Shown here: positions 1 to 5,740 of the stretch, one piece after another | Position numbering within the stretch: position 1 is the stretch's first letter | How the letters are laid out: each line of letters opens with the position of its first letter | Source of the DNA: Bacillota bacterium | Lineage (GTDB): Bacteria > Bacillota > Clostridia > Lutisporales > Lutisporaceae | DNA length: 5,740 nt | Assembly (NCBI GenBank): GCA_023405875.1 | Contig: JAEXXN010000444.1 | Coordinates: 1 to 5,740 of the forward strand | Direction of reading: 5' to 3' | Notes under the pieces: model-generated | What the model was told of the DNA's origin: nothing | What the model saw: only the letters and a program-made list of their open reading frames with translations | The model's database searches: none | Program-made: the position numbers and the translations under genes

Positions 1-777
1 CATTATATATATCCCAAGGCTTTCAGCCTTTTTGCACAGCTCCCTGAAAATATCGTCGTCTCCGAACATGGGGTCTATCTTCCTGTAGTCTCCGGTATCA
101 TACTTATGATTGCTGGAGGCTTCAAAAATAGGATTCATATATATAACAGACGCTCCAAGCTCTTTCAGGTATTCCAGCTTTTCGATCACTCCCCTGAGGT
201 TTCCCCCGAAGAAGTCCCAGCGGGATATGGCTCCTGTACCGCAGTCTTTTATATACGTGGGAGTATCCTCCCAATTGGCATATATGAAGCTGTTTTTCTT
301 GGGATTCTCTATCCTGCCCTCCGGGTTTCCATTTCTGAATCTGTCCACAAACAGCTGGTACATTATCGCTTTTTTATACCAACGGGGAGTTACAGCCCCT
401 CCTTCAAATACTGTGACCTGGTATTTGGGAGGAGGTACGCTGAAGCTTTGCCCTATACCCCCAAGGGACCTTTCATTGTTACCGTAGAAATATATTGCCC
501 TGCCTGCCGTTACCTGAAAATAGTACCAGAGGAGTCCCGGCTGCATCGGCATGCTTAGTTCTGCAGAGTAAAATACTGCATCCCCTTCACTCCGGCTTGG
601 AACCATGGCAAGCCTCTGTTCACTTCCGACCTCTGGATTTATTACCAGCTCCACAGAGTCTACTGTGCTTGCCCCCTGCACCTTAAGCCCCAGGGTGACC
701 TTGCTGCCGCAAGGTACGGCACCAAAGGGAAAACGGTATTGCTCCTCCCGGGAGTTGTGAAAAATATTTAAACCCAT
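1..777 (-). CDS. GH13 alpha-glucan hydrolase (neopullulanase/cyclomaltodextrinase/amylopullulanase-like), 5' part only
   Basis: This is the first 259 codons of a glycoside hydrolase family 13 protein; the rest lies beyond the left edge. Residues 1-130 look like the beta-sandwich N-terminal domain (CBM34-like) of neopullulanase-type enzymes, ending in a PPPKYQVTVF linker. The TIM barrel then begins with WYKKAIMYQLFVDRF (133-147), FFGGNLRGV (189-197), GASVIYMNPIF (208-218) and SNHKYDTGDYRKIDPMFG (222-239), all hallmark GH13 segments. The window stops just before conserved region I (DxxxNH), so the catalytic Asp, Glu and Asp cannot be inspected and substrate specificity is open. There is no signal peptide, so the enzyme is inferred to be cytoplasmic and to act on glycogen, limit dextrins or maltodextrins. 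The ATG overlaps the glgP stop codon by one base (TAATG), with AAAAGGA ten bases upstream, which indicates translational coupling to glgP. GH13 membership is secure; the subfamily (GH13_20 or GH13_39-like) is a guess. Confidence 0.88.
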   Translation of the reverse strand, partial: MGLNIFHNSREEQYRFPFGAVPCGSKVTLGLKVQGASTVDSVELVINPEVGSEQRLAMVPSRSEGDAVFYSAELSMPMQPGLLWYYFQVTAGRAIYFYGNNERSLGGIGQSFSVPPPKYQVTVFEGGAVTPRWYKKAIMYQLFVDRFRNGNPEGRIENPKKNSFIYANWEDTPTYIKDCGTGAISRWDFFGGNLRGVIEKLEYLKELGASVIYMNPIFEASSNHKYDTGDYRKIDPMFGDDDIFRELCKKAESLGIYIM

Positions 778-3203
778 TATAAAATCATCCTTTTAACATC
801 CCATATGCCTGTGGCATATTCGGAAATCGTCCTGTCACTGGAAAAAGCCCCGGAATGAGCGATATTGTTGATGCTCATTCTGAGCCACCTGGTTTTCTGC
901 CTGTACAGCTCATCTATCAGCTTGTGGGCTTCCAGGTAGGCGTTGAAATCCTTAAGCACGAAATATTCATCATTGTGAAGCAGCAGGTGATTGTAAATAT
1001 CCATGAATTCCACATTGCTTACCGGGAAGAAACCGTTTACAAGCTGATCCACTATTTTCTTTATCCTCGGATCATCGTTATAGACCTCAACTGCTTTATA
1101 ATCCCCGTACCTGTAATAATCCAGCACTTCCTTTTCAGTCATGCCGAATATCACAATGTTGTCATCCCCTACCTCATCCCTTATTTCAATATTTGCCCCA
1201 TCAAGTGTCGCCACAGTGATGGCACCGTTCATCATCAGCTTCATGTTTCCTGTTCCCGAGGCTTCCTTGGTAGTGGTTGAAATCTGTTCGCTGACATCTG
1301 CCGCGGGAATTATCTTCTCTGCAAGGGATACCTTGTAATCCTCCATAAAAACGACCTTGAGCTTGTTTTCTATGTTCCTGTCATTATTTATCTTTTCAGC
1401 AAGGGTATTTATGAGCTTTATCTCCTGCTTTGCCAGCTGGTAGCCCGGAGCCGCCTTTGCCCCGAATATGAAGGTCCTGGGTACTATATCAAGCCCCGGC
1501 TCCTCTCTGAGCAGGTTGTAAAGGTGCATTATATGGAATACGTTCAGAAGCTGCCGCTTGTAAGCATGCATCCTTTTTATCTGGACATCGAATATTGAGT
1601 CGGGATTTACAGCTATCGAATATTTATCCCTTATGAGCTTTGCCAGCTCAAGCTTGTTATTGTACTTTATCGCTCTTACCTTTTCCTGTACTGCCGGATC
1701 ATCCTGGTATTGCAGGAATTTGATGAGGTCGGTGGGATGCTTTGTCCAGCCGCTGCCTATAGTATCCTTCAGAAGCTGTGCAAGTCCGGGATTGGACTTC
1801 AGAAGCCACCTTCTGTGAGTGATCCCGTTGGTCTTGTTGTTGAATTTGTATGGATAGAAGTGGTAGAAATCCACCAGCTCCTGCTTTTTCAATATCTCAG
1901 TGTGGATTTTGGCAACTCCGTTCACGCTGTGGCTTCCCACTATGGCAAGGTGGGCCATTTTCACATATCCGTCAGCCGTAATGGCCATCCTGGATATCTT
2001 ATCCCATTGACCTGTATACCTGTTCCACAGCTCTCTGCAGAACCTCTCATTTATCTCTTCAATTATCATATATATCCTCGGCAGCATCGGTTTGAACATG
2101 TCAACAGGCCATTTCTCCAGGGCTTCCGACAGGATGGTATGATTGGTATAGGAGATTGTATTGGTGGTGATCTTCCAGGCTGTATCCCAGTCAAGACCCT
2201 CCTGATCCATAAGTATCCTCATCAGCTCAGGTATCGCTATAGCCGGATGGGTGTCATTGATATGGATTGCCACTTTTTCATCAAAATCCAGTATGCTTTC
2301 GTTGGAATGCCTGTAGCTCCTGACTATACTCTGAAGTCCTGCGGATACAAAGAAATACTGCTGCTTAAGCCTGAGCTTTCTTCCCTCTGCATAGCTGTCG
2401 TCAGGATAAAGCACCTGGGATATGGCTTCCAGGGAATATTTCTGCTCAACTGCCTTCATATAATCTCCCTTGCTGAAGGAGGTAAGATCGAAGTCCTTCT
2501 CCGGGTTTTCGGCACTCCACAGCCTCAAGGTGTTCACCGTCTTGTTATTATAGCCTATTATCGGGGTATCATAAGGAACCGCCAATACTGCTTCATAATT
2601 GTCATGGCTGAATTTAAGCTTGTTGCCCTCATACCATACATTGATGTCTCCGCCGAACCTGACCTCCACAGCCTTATCGGCCTTCCGTATCTCCCAGACA
2701 TTTCCTTCCCTCAGCCAGTTCTCCGGCAGCTCCACCTGGTAACCGTCCACGATCTTCTGCTGGAATAATCCGTATTTGTATCTGATACCGCATCCATGTC
2801 CGGGTATCCCAAGGGATGCCATGGAATCGAGAAAACAGGCTGCAAGCCTTCCAAGCCCGCCGTTGCCAAGACCCGCATCAGGCTCCGCCGACTTCAGCAC
2901 CTTAAGGGTACAGCCCAGCTCTTCAAGCACTTCCTCGCATACCTTTTCAAGCCCAAGATTGACAAGGTTATTGCCCAGCAGCCTGCCTAAAAGGAATTCT
3001 ATAGAAAAATAGTATACCTGCTTTGTATTCTTCTCTGCATATTCCTTGTTTGTCTTTATCCAATCCATAGTCGCATAGTCTCTTATCAGGCTTCCCAAGG
3101 CTGAATACCTGTCGCTGTTTGTTGCCAGCTCAAAGCTCTTTGCATGCATAGTTGTAAGCTTCCTCAAATAATCTTCCTTGAATTTATCTTTACTAATATC
3201 CAT
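777..3203 (-). CDS. glgP: Glycogen/maltodextrin phosphorylase (GT35)
   Basis: GlgP removes glucose from non-reducing ends of alpha-1,4-glucan with phosphate, giving glucose-1-phosphate, and uses pyridoxal phosphate (PLP). The 808 residues match the usual bacterial length of about 800-815. Visible family motifs are EFLLGRLLGNN near residue 70, DAGLGNGGLGRLA from 109, YKYGLFQQ, HINDTHP (314-320), NHTILSEALEKWP, TNGITHRRWL, KRMHAYKRQLLN, and the PLP signature EASGTGNMK with the Schiff-base lysine at 655. The C-terminal SSDRTISEYATGIW block is also present, so the protein looks complete and active. An in-frame TTG at 3215 would add four residues, but it lies inside the ribosome binding site; the ATG at 3203, five bases after GGAGG, is the better start. 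The gene has its own probable promoter after the glgA terminator and overlaps the downstream GH13 gene by one base. Glycogen and maltodextrin phosphorylases are hard to tell apart; the context favours glycogen. Confidence 0.96.
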   Translation of the reverse strand: MDISKDKFKEDYLRKLTTMHAKSFELATNSDRYSALGSLIRDYATMDWIKTNKEYAEKNTKQVYYFSIEFLLGRLLGNNLVNLGLEKVCEEVLEELGCTLKVLKSAEPDAGLGNGGLGRLAACFLDSMASLGIPGHGCGIRYKYGLFQQKIVDGYQVELPENWLREGNVWEIRKADKAVEVRFGGDINVWYEGNKLKFSHDNYEAVLAVPYDTPIIGYNNKTVNTLRLWSAENPEKDFDLTSFSKGDYMKAVEQKYSLEAISQVLYPDDSYAEGRKLRLKQQYFFVSAGLQSIVRSYRHSNESILDFDEKVAIHINDTHPAIAIPELMRILMDQEGLDWDTAWKITTNTISYTNHTILSEALEKWPVDMFKPMLPRIYMIIEEINERFCRELWNRYTGQWDKISRMAITADGYVKMAHLAIVGSHSVNGVAKIHTEILKKQELVDFYHFYPYKFNNKTNGITHRRWLLKSNPGLAQLLKDTIGSGWTKHPTDLIKFLQYQDDPAVQEKVRAIKYNNKLELAKLIRDKYSIAVNPDSIFDVQIKRMHAYKRQLLNVFHIMHLYNLLREEPGLDIVPRTFIFGAKAAPGYQLAKQEIKLINTLAEKINNDRNIENKLKVVFMEDYKVSLAEKIIPAADVSEQISTTTKEASGTGNMKLMMNGAITVATLDGANIEIRDEVGDDNIVIFGMTEKEVLDYYRYGDYKAVEVYNDDPRIKKIVDQLVNGFFPVSNVEFMDIYNHLLLHNDEYFVLKDFNAYLEAHKLIDELYRQKTRWLRMSINNIAHSGAFSSDRTISEYATGIWDVKRMIL

Positions 3204-3317
3204 AAATGCCTCCAATTAAATAACATTTTATGCCAGTATATATCGGATGTTCTTATTATTATACAATAACTTCAATAAATTAACTATGGGCAATAGCTTC
3301 AGATTATCTATGATATG
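3204..3317 (-). promoter_or_regulatory. glgP promoter and 5' leader
   Basis: Read on the minus strand, a perfect consensus -10 box TATAAT lies at 3263-3258, in an AT-rich stretch directly after the glgA terminator. The matching -35 position (about 3286-3281, TAGTTA with 17-base spacing) fits TTGACA poorly, at three of six bases, and there is no TGn extended -10. Transcription would start near 3250, leaving a leader of about 47 bases. A weak -35 box could mean dependence on an activator, but this is inference. I see no riboswitch-like structure; the only inverted repeat in the leader is AACAT/ATGTT with a 20-base loop, too weak to call. Confidence 0.5.
3209..3213 (-). promoter_or_regulatory. 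Ribosome binding site that decides the glgP start
   Basis: GGAGG stands five bases before the ATG at 3203. The alternative TTG codon at 3215-3213 shares its last G with this site and has no Shine-Dalgarno sequence of its own. This favours the 808-residue product over the 812-residue one. Confidence 0.8.
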
Positions 3318-3343
3318 AAAAAAGCGCAGGATTTGCGCTTTTT
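3318..3343 (-). terminator. Intrinsic terminator of glgA, fused to its stop codon
   Basis: On the minus strand AAAAAGCGCA (3343-3334) pairs with TGCGCTTTTT (3328-3319) around the five-base loop AATCC, followed by a run of six T. The stem is short in G and C (five GC-type core pairs plus A-T pairs) and nearly symmetric, so it could work in both directions. Its first arm includes two bases of the glgA TAA codon (3344-3342), so terminating ribosomes would cover the 5' arm. It separates glgA from the glgP promoter. Confidence 0.8.
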
Positions 3344-4766
3344 ATAGCATATTCTGATATAGTCTTTTATATTCCACAGCAGCTTTTCCCCAACTGTAGT
3401 CCCCTCCCATAGCGTTCTTCCTCACCTGCAGCAAGGAGTCCCTTTTGTACTGCTCCAGTGCCGTCCTTACTGCTGCAAGCATATGCTGGGGTGCATAATG
3501 CTCGAAGGTGAAGCCGTTGCCTTCACCGGTGCTGTCATTATACGCCTCCACAGAATCCTTCAGCCCTCCTGTTGCCCTTACTATGGGTATGCAGCCGTAC
3601 CGGAGCGCAATCATATGACCTACCCCGCAGGGCTCGAATATGGACGGCTTCAGGTAAAAGTCAGAAGCTGCGTAGACCCTCCGCTCAAGCATATCATCAA
3701 TTACAATGTTTACAGAAAGCTTTTCAGGATACTTCTTCTCATACTCCCGGAACAATTCCTCATAGTTACTTTCCCCCTGCCCCAGCACCACCAATTGAAC
3801 CTTCATAGCAAGAAGCTCCTCCAGCCCATTGGTGATCAGGTCCATTCCCTTTTGCCGGATCAGCTTGCTTACGACTGCAATCATCGGTATATCCCTGTCA
3901 ACAGGCAGCTTTAATTGCTCCTGGAGCCCGACTTTGTTAACAGCTTTACGTTCAATGCTTTTCAAATCGTAGTTTTCAAAAATTTGCTTGTCTGTGCCCG
4001 GGTTCAGGCTGTTATAGTCTATGCCGTTCATTATTCCGAACAGCTTATCCCTTTTCATCCTCAGCACATTGTCCAGTCTTTCACCGAAGAAAGGAGTCTG
4101 TATCTCCTCTTTGTATGTATTGCTTACGGTAGTAATGATATCGGAGTGGTTCAGTCCCCCCTTCATAAAGCTTACTCCACCGTAAAATTCCACTGAATTC
4201 ACGTTAAAATGATCCTCTCCAAGATTCAGCAGCTCTCCCAGTATCTCCTTGGGGAATACTCCCTGATATTTCAGATTGTGTATTGTAAAGACCGTTTTTA
4301 TATCACTGTACAAGGCATTTTCTCCATAGTGCGCCTTGAGCAGCAGGCTGACTATTCCGGTCTGCCAGTCATGGCAGTGAAGTATGTCAGGCTTGAAATC
4401 CAGGTATTGTATAGCTTCCAAGGACGCCCTGCAAAAGAAAGCATATCTTTCTGCTTCGTCATAAAAGCCATACATGCCCTGACGCTTGAAATAATATTCA
4501 TTATCTATGAAGTAAAAGGGCATACCCTCATACTTCAGCTCCTCTACGCCGCAGTACTGGTTTCTCCAGCCGACGGGAACATTGAAGATACTGATGCAGG
4601 ACATCTTATCCCTGAAAAATGCTGCAATATCGCCATACTTAGGTATCATTACCCTTGCATCTGTCCCCAGCTTTTGAAGCTCCCTGCAGAGTGAGAATAT
4701 CTCATTTCCCAGACCTCCCGACTTAATAAAAGGAAATGCCTCTGAAGCAATAAACAGAACCTTCAT
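3342..4766 (-). CDS. glgA: Glycogen synthase (GT5), divergent in nucleotide-binding residues
   Basis: GlgA transfers glucose from ADP-glucose to the non-reducing end of alpha-1,4-glucan. The 474 residues fit the family (E. coli 477) and cover both Rossmann lobes of the GT-B fold: KSGGLGN at 15-21, CHDWQTG (131-137), TIHNLKYQG (161-169), MNGIDYN (246-252), SKLIRQKGMDL (300-310), FEPCGVGH (377-384) and ATGGLKDS (398-405). Equivalents of the E. coli catalytic residues D137, H161, K305 and E377 are kept as D133, H163, K306 and E378. D21, R300 and Y355 are replaced by N21, K301 and I356, and the usual FEPCGLTQ reads FEPCGVGH. An upstream in-frame ATG at 4781 lacks a ribosome binding site; the ATG at 4766 has GGGGGT seven bases before it and gives the family's standard MKVLF start. 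It lies 127 bases after glgD and ends in a terminator. GT5 membership is secure; donor preference is less so. Confidence 0.95.
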   Translation of the reverse strand: MKVLFIASEAFPFIKSGGLGNEIFSLCRELQKLGTDARVMIPKYGDIAAFFRDKMSCISIFNVPVGWRNQYCGVEELKYEGMPFYFIDNEYYFKRQGMYGFYDEAERYAFFCRASLEAIQYLDFKPDILHCHDWQTGIVSLLLKAHYGENALYSDIKTVFTIHNLKYQGVFPKEILGELLNLGEDHFNVNSVEFYGGVSFMKGGLNHSDIITTVSNTYKEEIQTPFFGERLDNVLRMKRDKLFGIMNGIDYNSLNPGTDKQIFENYDLKSIERKAVNKVGLQEQLKLPVDRDIPMIAVVSKLIRQKGMDLITNGLEELLAMKVQLVVLGQGESNYEELFREYEKKYPEKLSVNIVIDDMLERRVYAASDFYLKPSIFEPCGVGHMIALRYGCIPIVRATGGLKDSVEAYNDSTGEGNGFTFEHYAPQHMLAAVRTALEQYKRDSLLQVRKNAMGGDYSWGKAAVEYKRLYQNML

Positions 4767-4893
4767 ATCATCTACCCCCATAGATATATATTTCGCGTAA
4801 ATATTTCCCTGATTTCATAGAATTCGCTCTATACCCTGATGTAACCTGACCGAAGAACGTTCTATATAATTTGAAATATCTGCCCTGTATATG
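4767..4893 (-). promoter_or_regulatory. glgD-glgA intergenic region with palindrome and CAGGG repeats
   Basis: This 127-base gap is long for adjacent operon genes. It holds a perfect 10-bp palindrome AGAACGTTCT (4854-4863) and four CAGG motifs in the same orientation on the minus strand (CAGGG at 4887-4883, TCAGG at 4849-4845, TCAGGG at 4839-4834 and 4812-4807). It also holds an inverted repeat ATATTT-ACGCG-AAATAT (4806-4790 area) and the glgA ribosome binding site GGGGGT (4779-4774). I see neither a convincing terminator nor a -35/-10 pair, although TATATA and TATAGA boxes occur. It may bind a regulator or hold a weak promoter for glgA; that is inference. Confidence 0.35.
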
Positions 4894-5740
4894 CTATATT
4901 ATTGCCTTTTTCTCTATTATCACAGGATGGCTTTCATCTCCCTTAAGCTGCTTTTCCCGGGTGATCCTTACCCCCTTGTCCAATATTACATTTCTGAGGA
5001 GCGCATTTTCTTCAATAAAGCTGTTCTGCATCACGATACTGTCCTTTATTGCCACACCCTTTTTGATCTTCACTCCTCTGAATATAATACTGTTCTCCAC
5101 CTGGCCGTCAATAATACAGCCGCTTGCCACAAGTGAATTTATCACTCTGGCATTTGCTGCATACTTTGTCGGAGGCTCATCCTTTACCTTTGTATATATC
5201 AATCCATTTTTGAAGAACAGCTCCCTTGACAGCTCCAGATCCAACAGTTGCATGCTGGCCTTGTAATAATTCCGCGTCGAATTTATACTGGCCAGATAAC
5301 CTTCGAACTTGTAGCCGAACACCTTGAAGTTATCAAGATTCTTGTGCACTGCATCCTTAAAGAAATCACAGTCTCCTCTTGACACACAGTTATGGACTAT
5401 ATCGAGAAACAGTGCTTTCTTCATAATGAACATATTCATGGAAACATTGCCTTCACTATTCCTGCCCAGATTGGTATCGACACCCGTCACCCTTCCGTTT
5501 CCGTCAACAGTAAGGATATTGCAGTACCGGAAGTCTTCCATGCAGTTCTCAGAATACCTGTATACCATCGTTATATCTGCCCCTGTTTTATTGTGGTACT
5601 TTATGGCCTCGTTATAATTCAGGTTGCAGATCATGCTGCTTCCGGTAAGTATTACATTGCTCTGCTTGCTTAAATGTATATAGTCTATATGATTTTTGAA
5701 GTTTTCTATATTCCCGCGGGCTATGCCCAGGGTGTAGTAG
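4894..5740 (-). CDS. glgD: Glucose-1-phosphate adenylyltransferase-like subunit GlgD, 3' part only
   Basis: These are the last 281 codons of a GlgD-type protein; the N-terminus, about 85-90 residues by family length, is beyond the right edge. The visible part contains the end of the nucleotidyltransferase domain (to about residue 165) and a left-handed beta-helix with hexapeptide repeats (about 190-262: SLVASGCIIDG, NSIIFRGVKI, DSIVMQNSFI, NVILDKGVRI). GlgD rather than GlgC is indicated by VKDEPPTKY and by lost catalytic positions. The GlgC motif GDHIY reads GSSMI (33-37), the EKP glucose-1-phosphate lysine motif is missing, and the metal-binding aspartate motif YWKDVGT reads YLASINS (148-154). 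In Bacillus-type systems GlgD is a poorly active or regulatory partner that assembles with GlgC; glgC is therefore expected just upstream. The ATG at 5634 is an internal methionine, since the frame stays open to the window edge. Confidence 0.92.
   Translation of the reverse strand, partial: YYTLGIARGNIENFKNHIDYIHLSKQSNVILTGSSMICNLNYNEAIKYHNKTGADITMVYRYSENCMEDFRYCNILTVDGNGRVTGVDTNLGRNSEGNVSMNMFIMKKALFLDIVHNCVSRGDCDFFKDAVHKNLDNFKVFGYKFEGYLASINSTRNYYKASMQLLDLELSRELFFKNGLIYTKVKDEPPTKYAANARVINSLVASGCIIDGQVENSIIFRGVKIKKGVAIKDSIVMQNSFIEENALLRNVILDKGVRITREKQLKGDESHPVIIEKKAII

Noticed and set aside
106..558. Plus-strand open frames of 125-150 codons at the left end.
   Set aside because: They are shadows of the GH13 gene, whose minus-strand frame is open from 777 to the window edge and carries clear family motifs.
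1710..2768. A 352-codon open frame on the plus strand, antisense to glgP.
   Set aside because: It lies exactly codon-on-codon opposite glgP, where stops would need the sense codons TTA, CTA or TCA, which glgP seldom uses. The translation has no recognisable motif and glgP is unmistakable. The same reasoning removes the plus-strand frames opposite glgA (for example 3483-3914).
3204..3250. A structured leader or riboswitch upstream of glgP.
   Set aside because: Only a five-pair AACAT/ATGTT repeat with a 20-base loop is visible, and the leader is too short for known riboswitch classes.
4790..4806. ATATTTACGCGAAATAT as a CcpA cre site.
   Set aside because: It has a CG centre with AT flanks but lacks the TG...CA ends of the cre consensus, so it fits too poorly to call.
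4854..4863. AGAACGTTCT as an SOS (LexA) box.
   Set aside because: Gram-positive LexA sites have GAAC and GTTC separated by four bases; here the halves abut, and glycogen genes are not expected in the SOS regulon.
4894..5634. A complete 246-residue protein starting at the ATG at 5634.
   Set aside because: The frame is open upstream to the window edge and encodes conserved GlgD sequence (IARGN, FKNHIDYIH), so this ATG is internal.

Overview
The window holds part of a bacterial glycogen (ADP-glucose pathway) cluster, with every gene on the minus strand. In transcription order, from right to left, these are glgD (5' end outside the window), glgA, glgP and the first 259 codons of a cytoplasmic GH13 alpha-glucan hydrolase. 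Several traits point to a Firmicute of the Clostridia or a close relative: a GlgD-type second ADP-glucose pyrophosphorylase subunit, frequent ATA and AGG codons, strong GGAGG-type ribosome binding sites, a consensus TATAAT box and moderate base composition. The species cannot be named from the sequence.

Layout. Positions 4894-5740 hold the C-terminal 281 codons of glgD. A 127-base gap (4767-4893) contains a 10-bp perfect palindrome and repeated CAGGG motifs, but no clear terminator. glgA lies at 3342-4766 and its stop codon is embedded in an intrinsic terminator hairpin (3318-3343). A 138-base gap (3204-3341) carries that terminator, a probable promoter with a consensus -10 box, and a strong ribosome binding site for glgP (777-3203). 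The GH13 gene begins inside the glgP stop codon (TAATG) and runs off the left edge.

How the genes work together. GlgD, presumably with a GlgC encoded upstream, would supply ADP-glucose. GlgA would polymerise it into alpha-1,4-glucan. GlgP would release glucose-1-phosphate from chain ends. The GH13 enzyme, lacking a signal peptide and coupled to glgP, would act on the branched limit dextrin or on maltodextrins left over. The terminator and new promoter between glgA and glgP suggest that a synthesis unit (glgD-glgA) and a breakdown unit (glgP-GH13) are transcribed partly independently.

The most notable observation is in GlgA. The catalytic residues are kept, but three positions tied to nucleotide-sugar binding in the E. 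coli enzyme differ (D21 to N, R300 to K, Y355 to I). The encoded GlgD has likewise lost the catalytic residues of GlgC, as expected for its family. I found no mobile element, CRISPR array, RNA gene or wholly unknown system; the window is otherwise an ordinary metabolic region.
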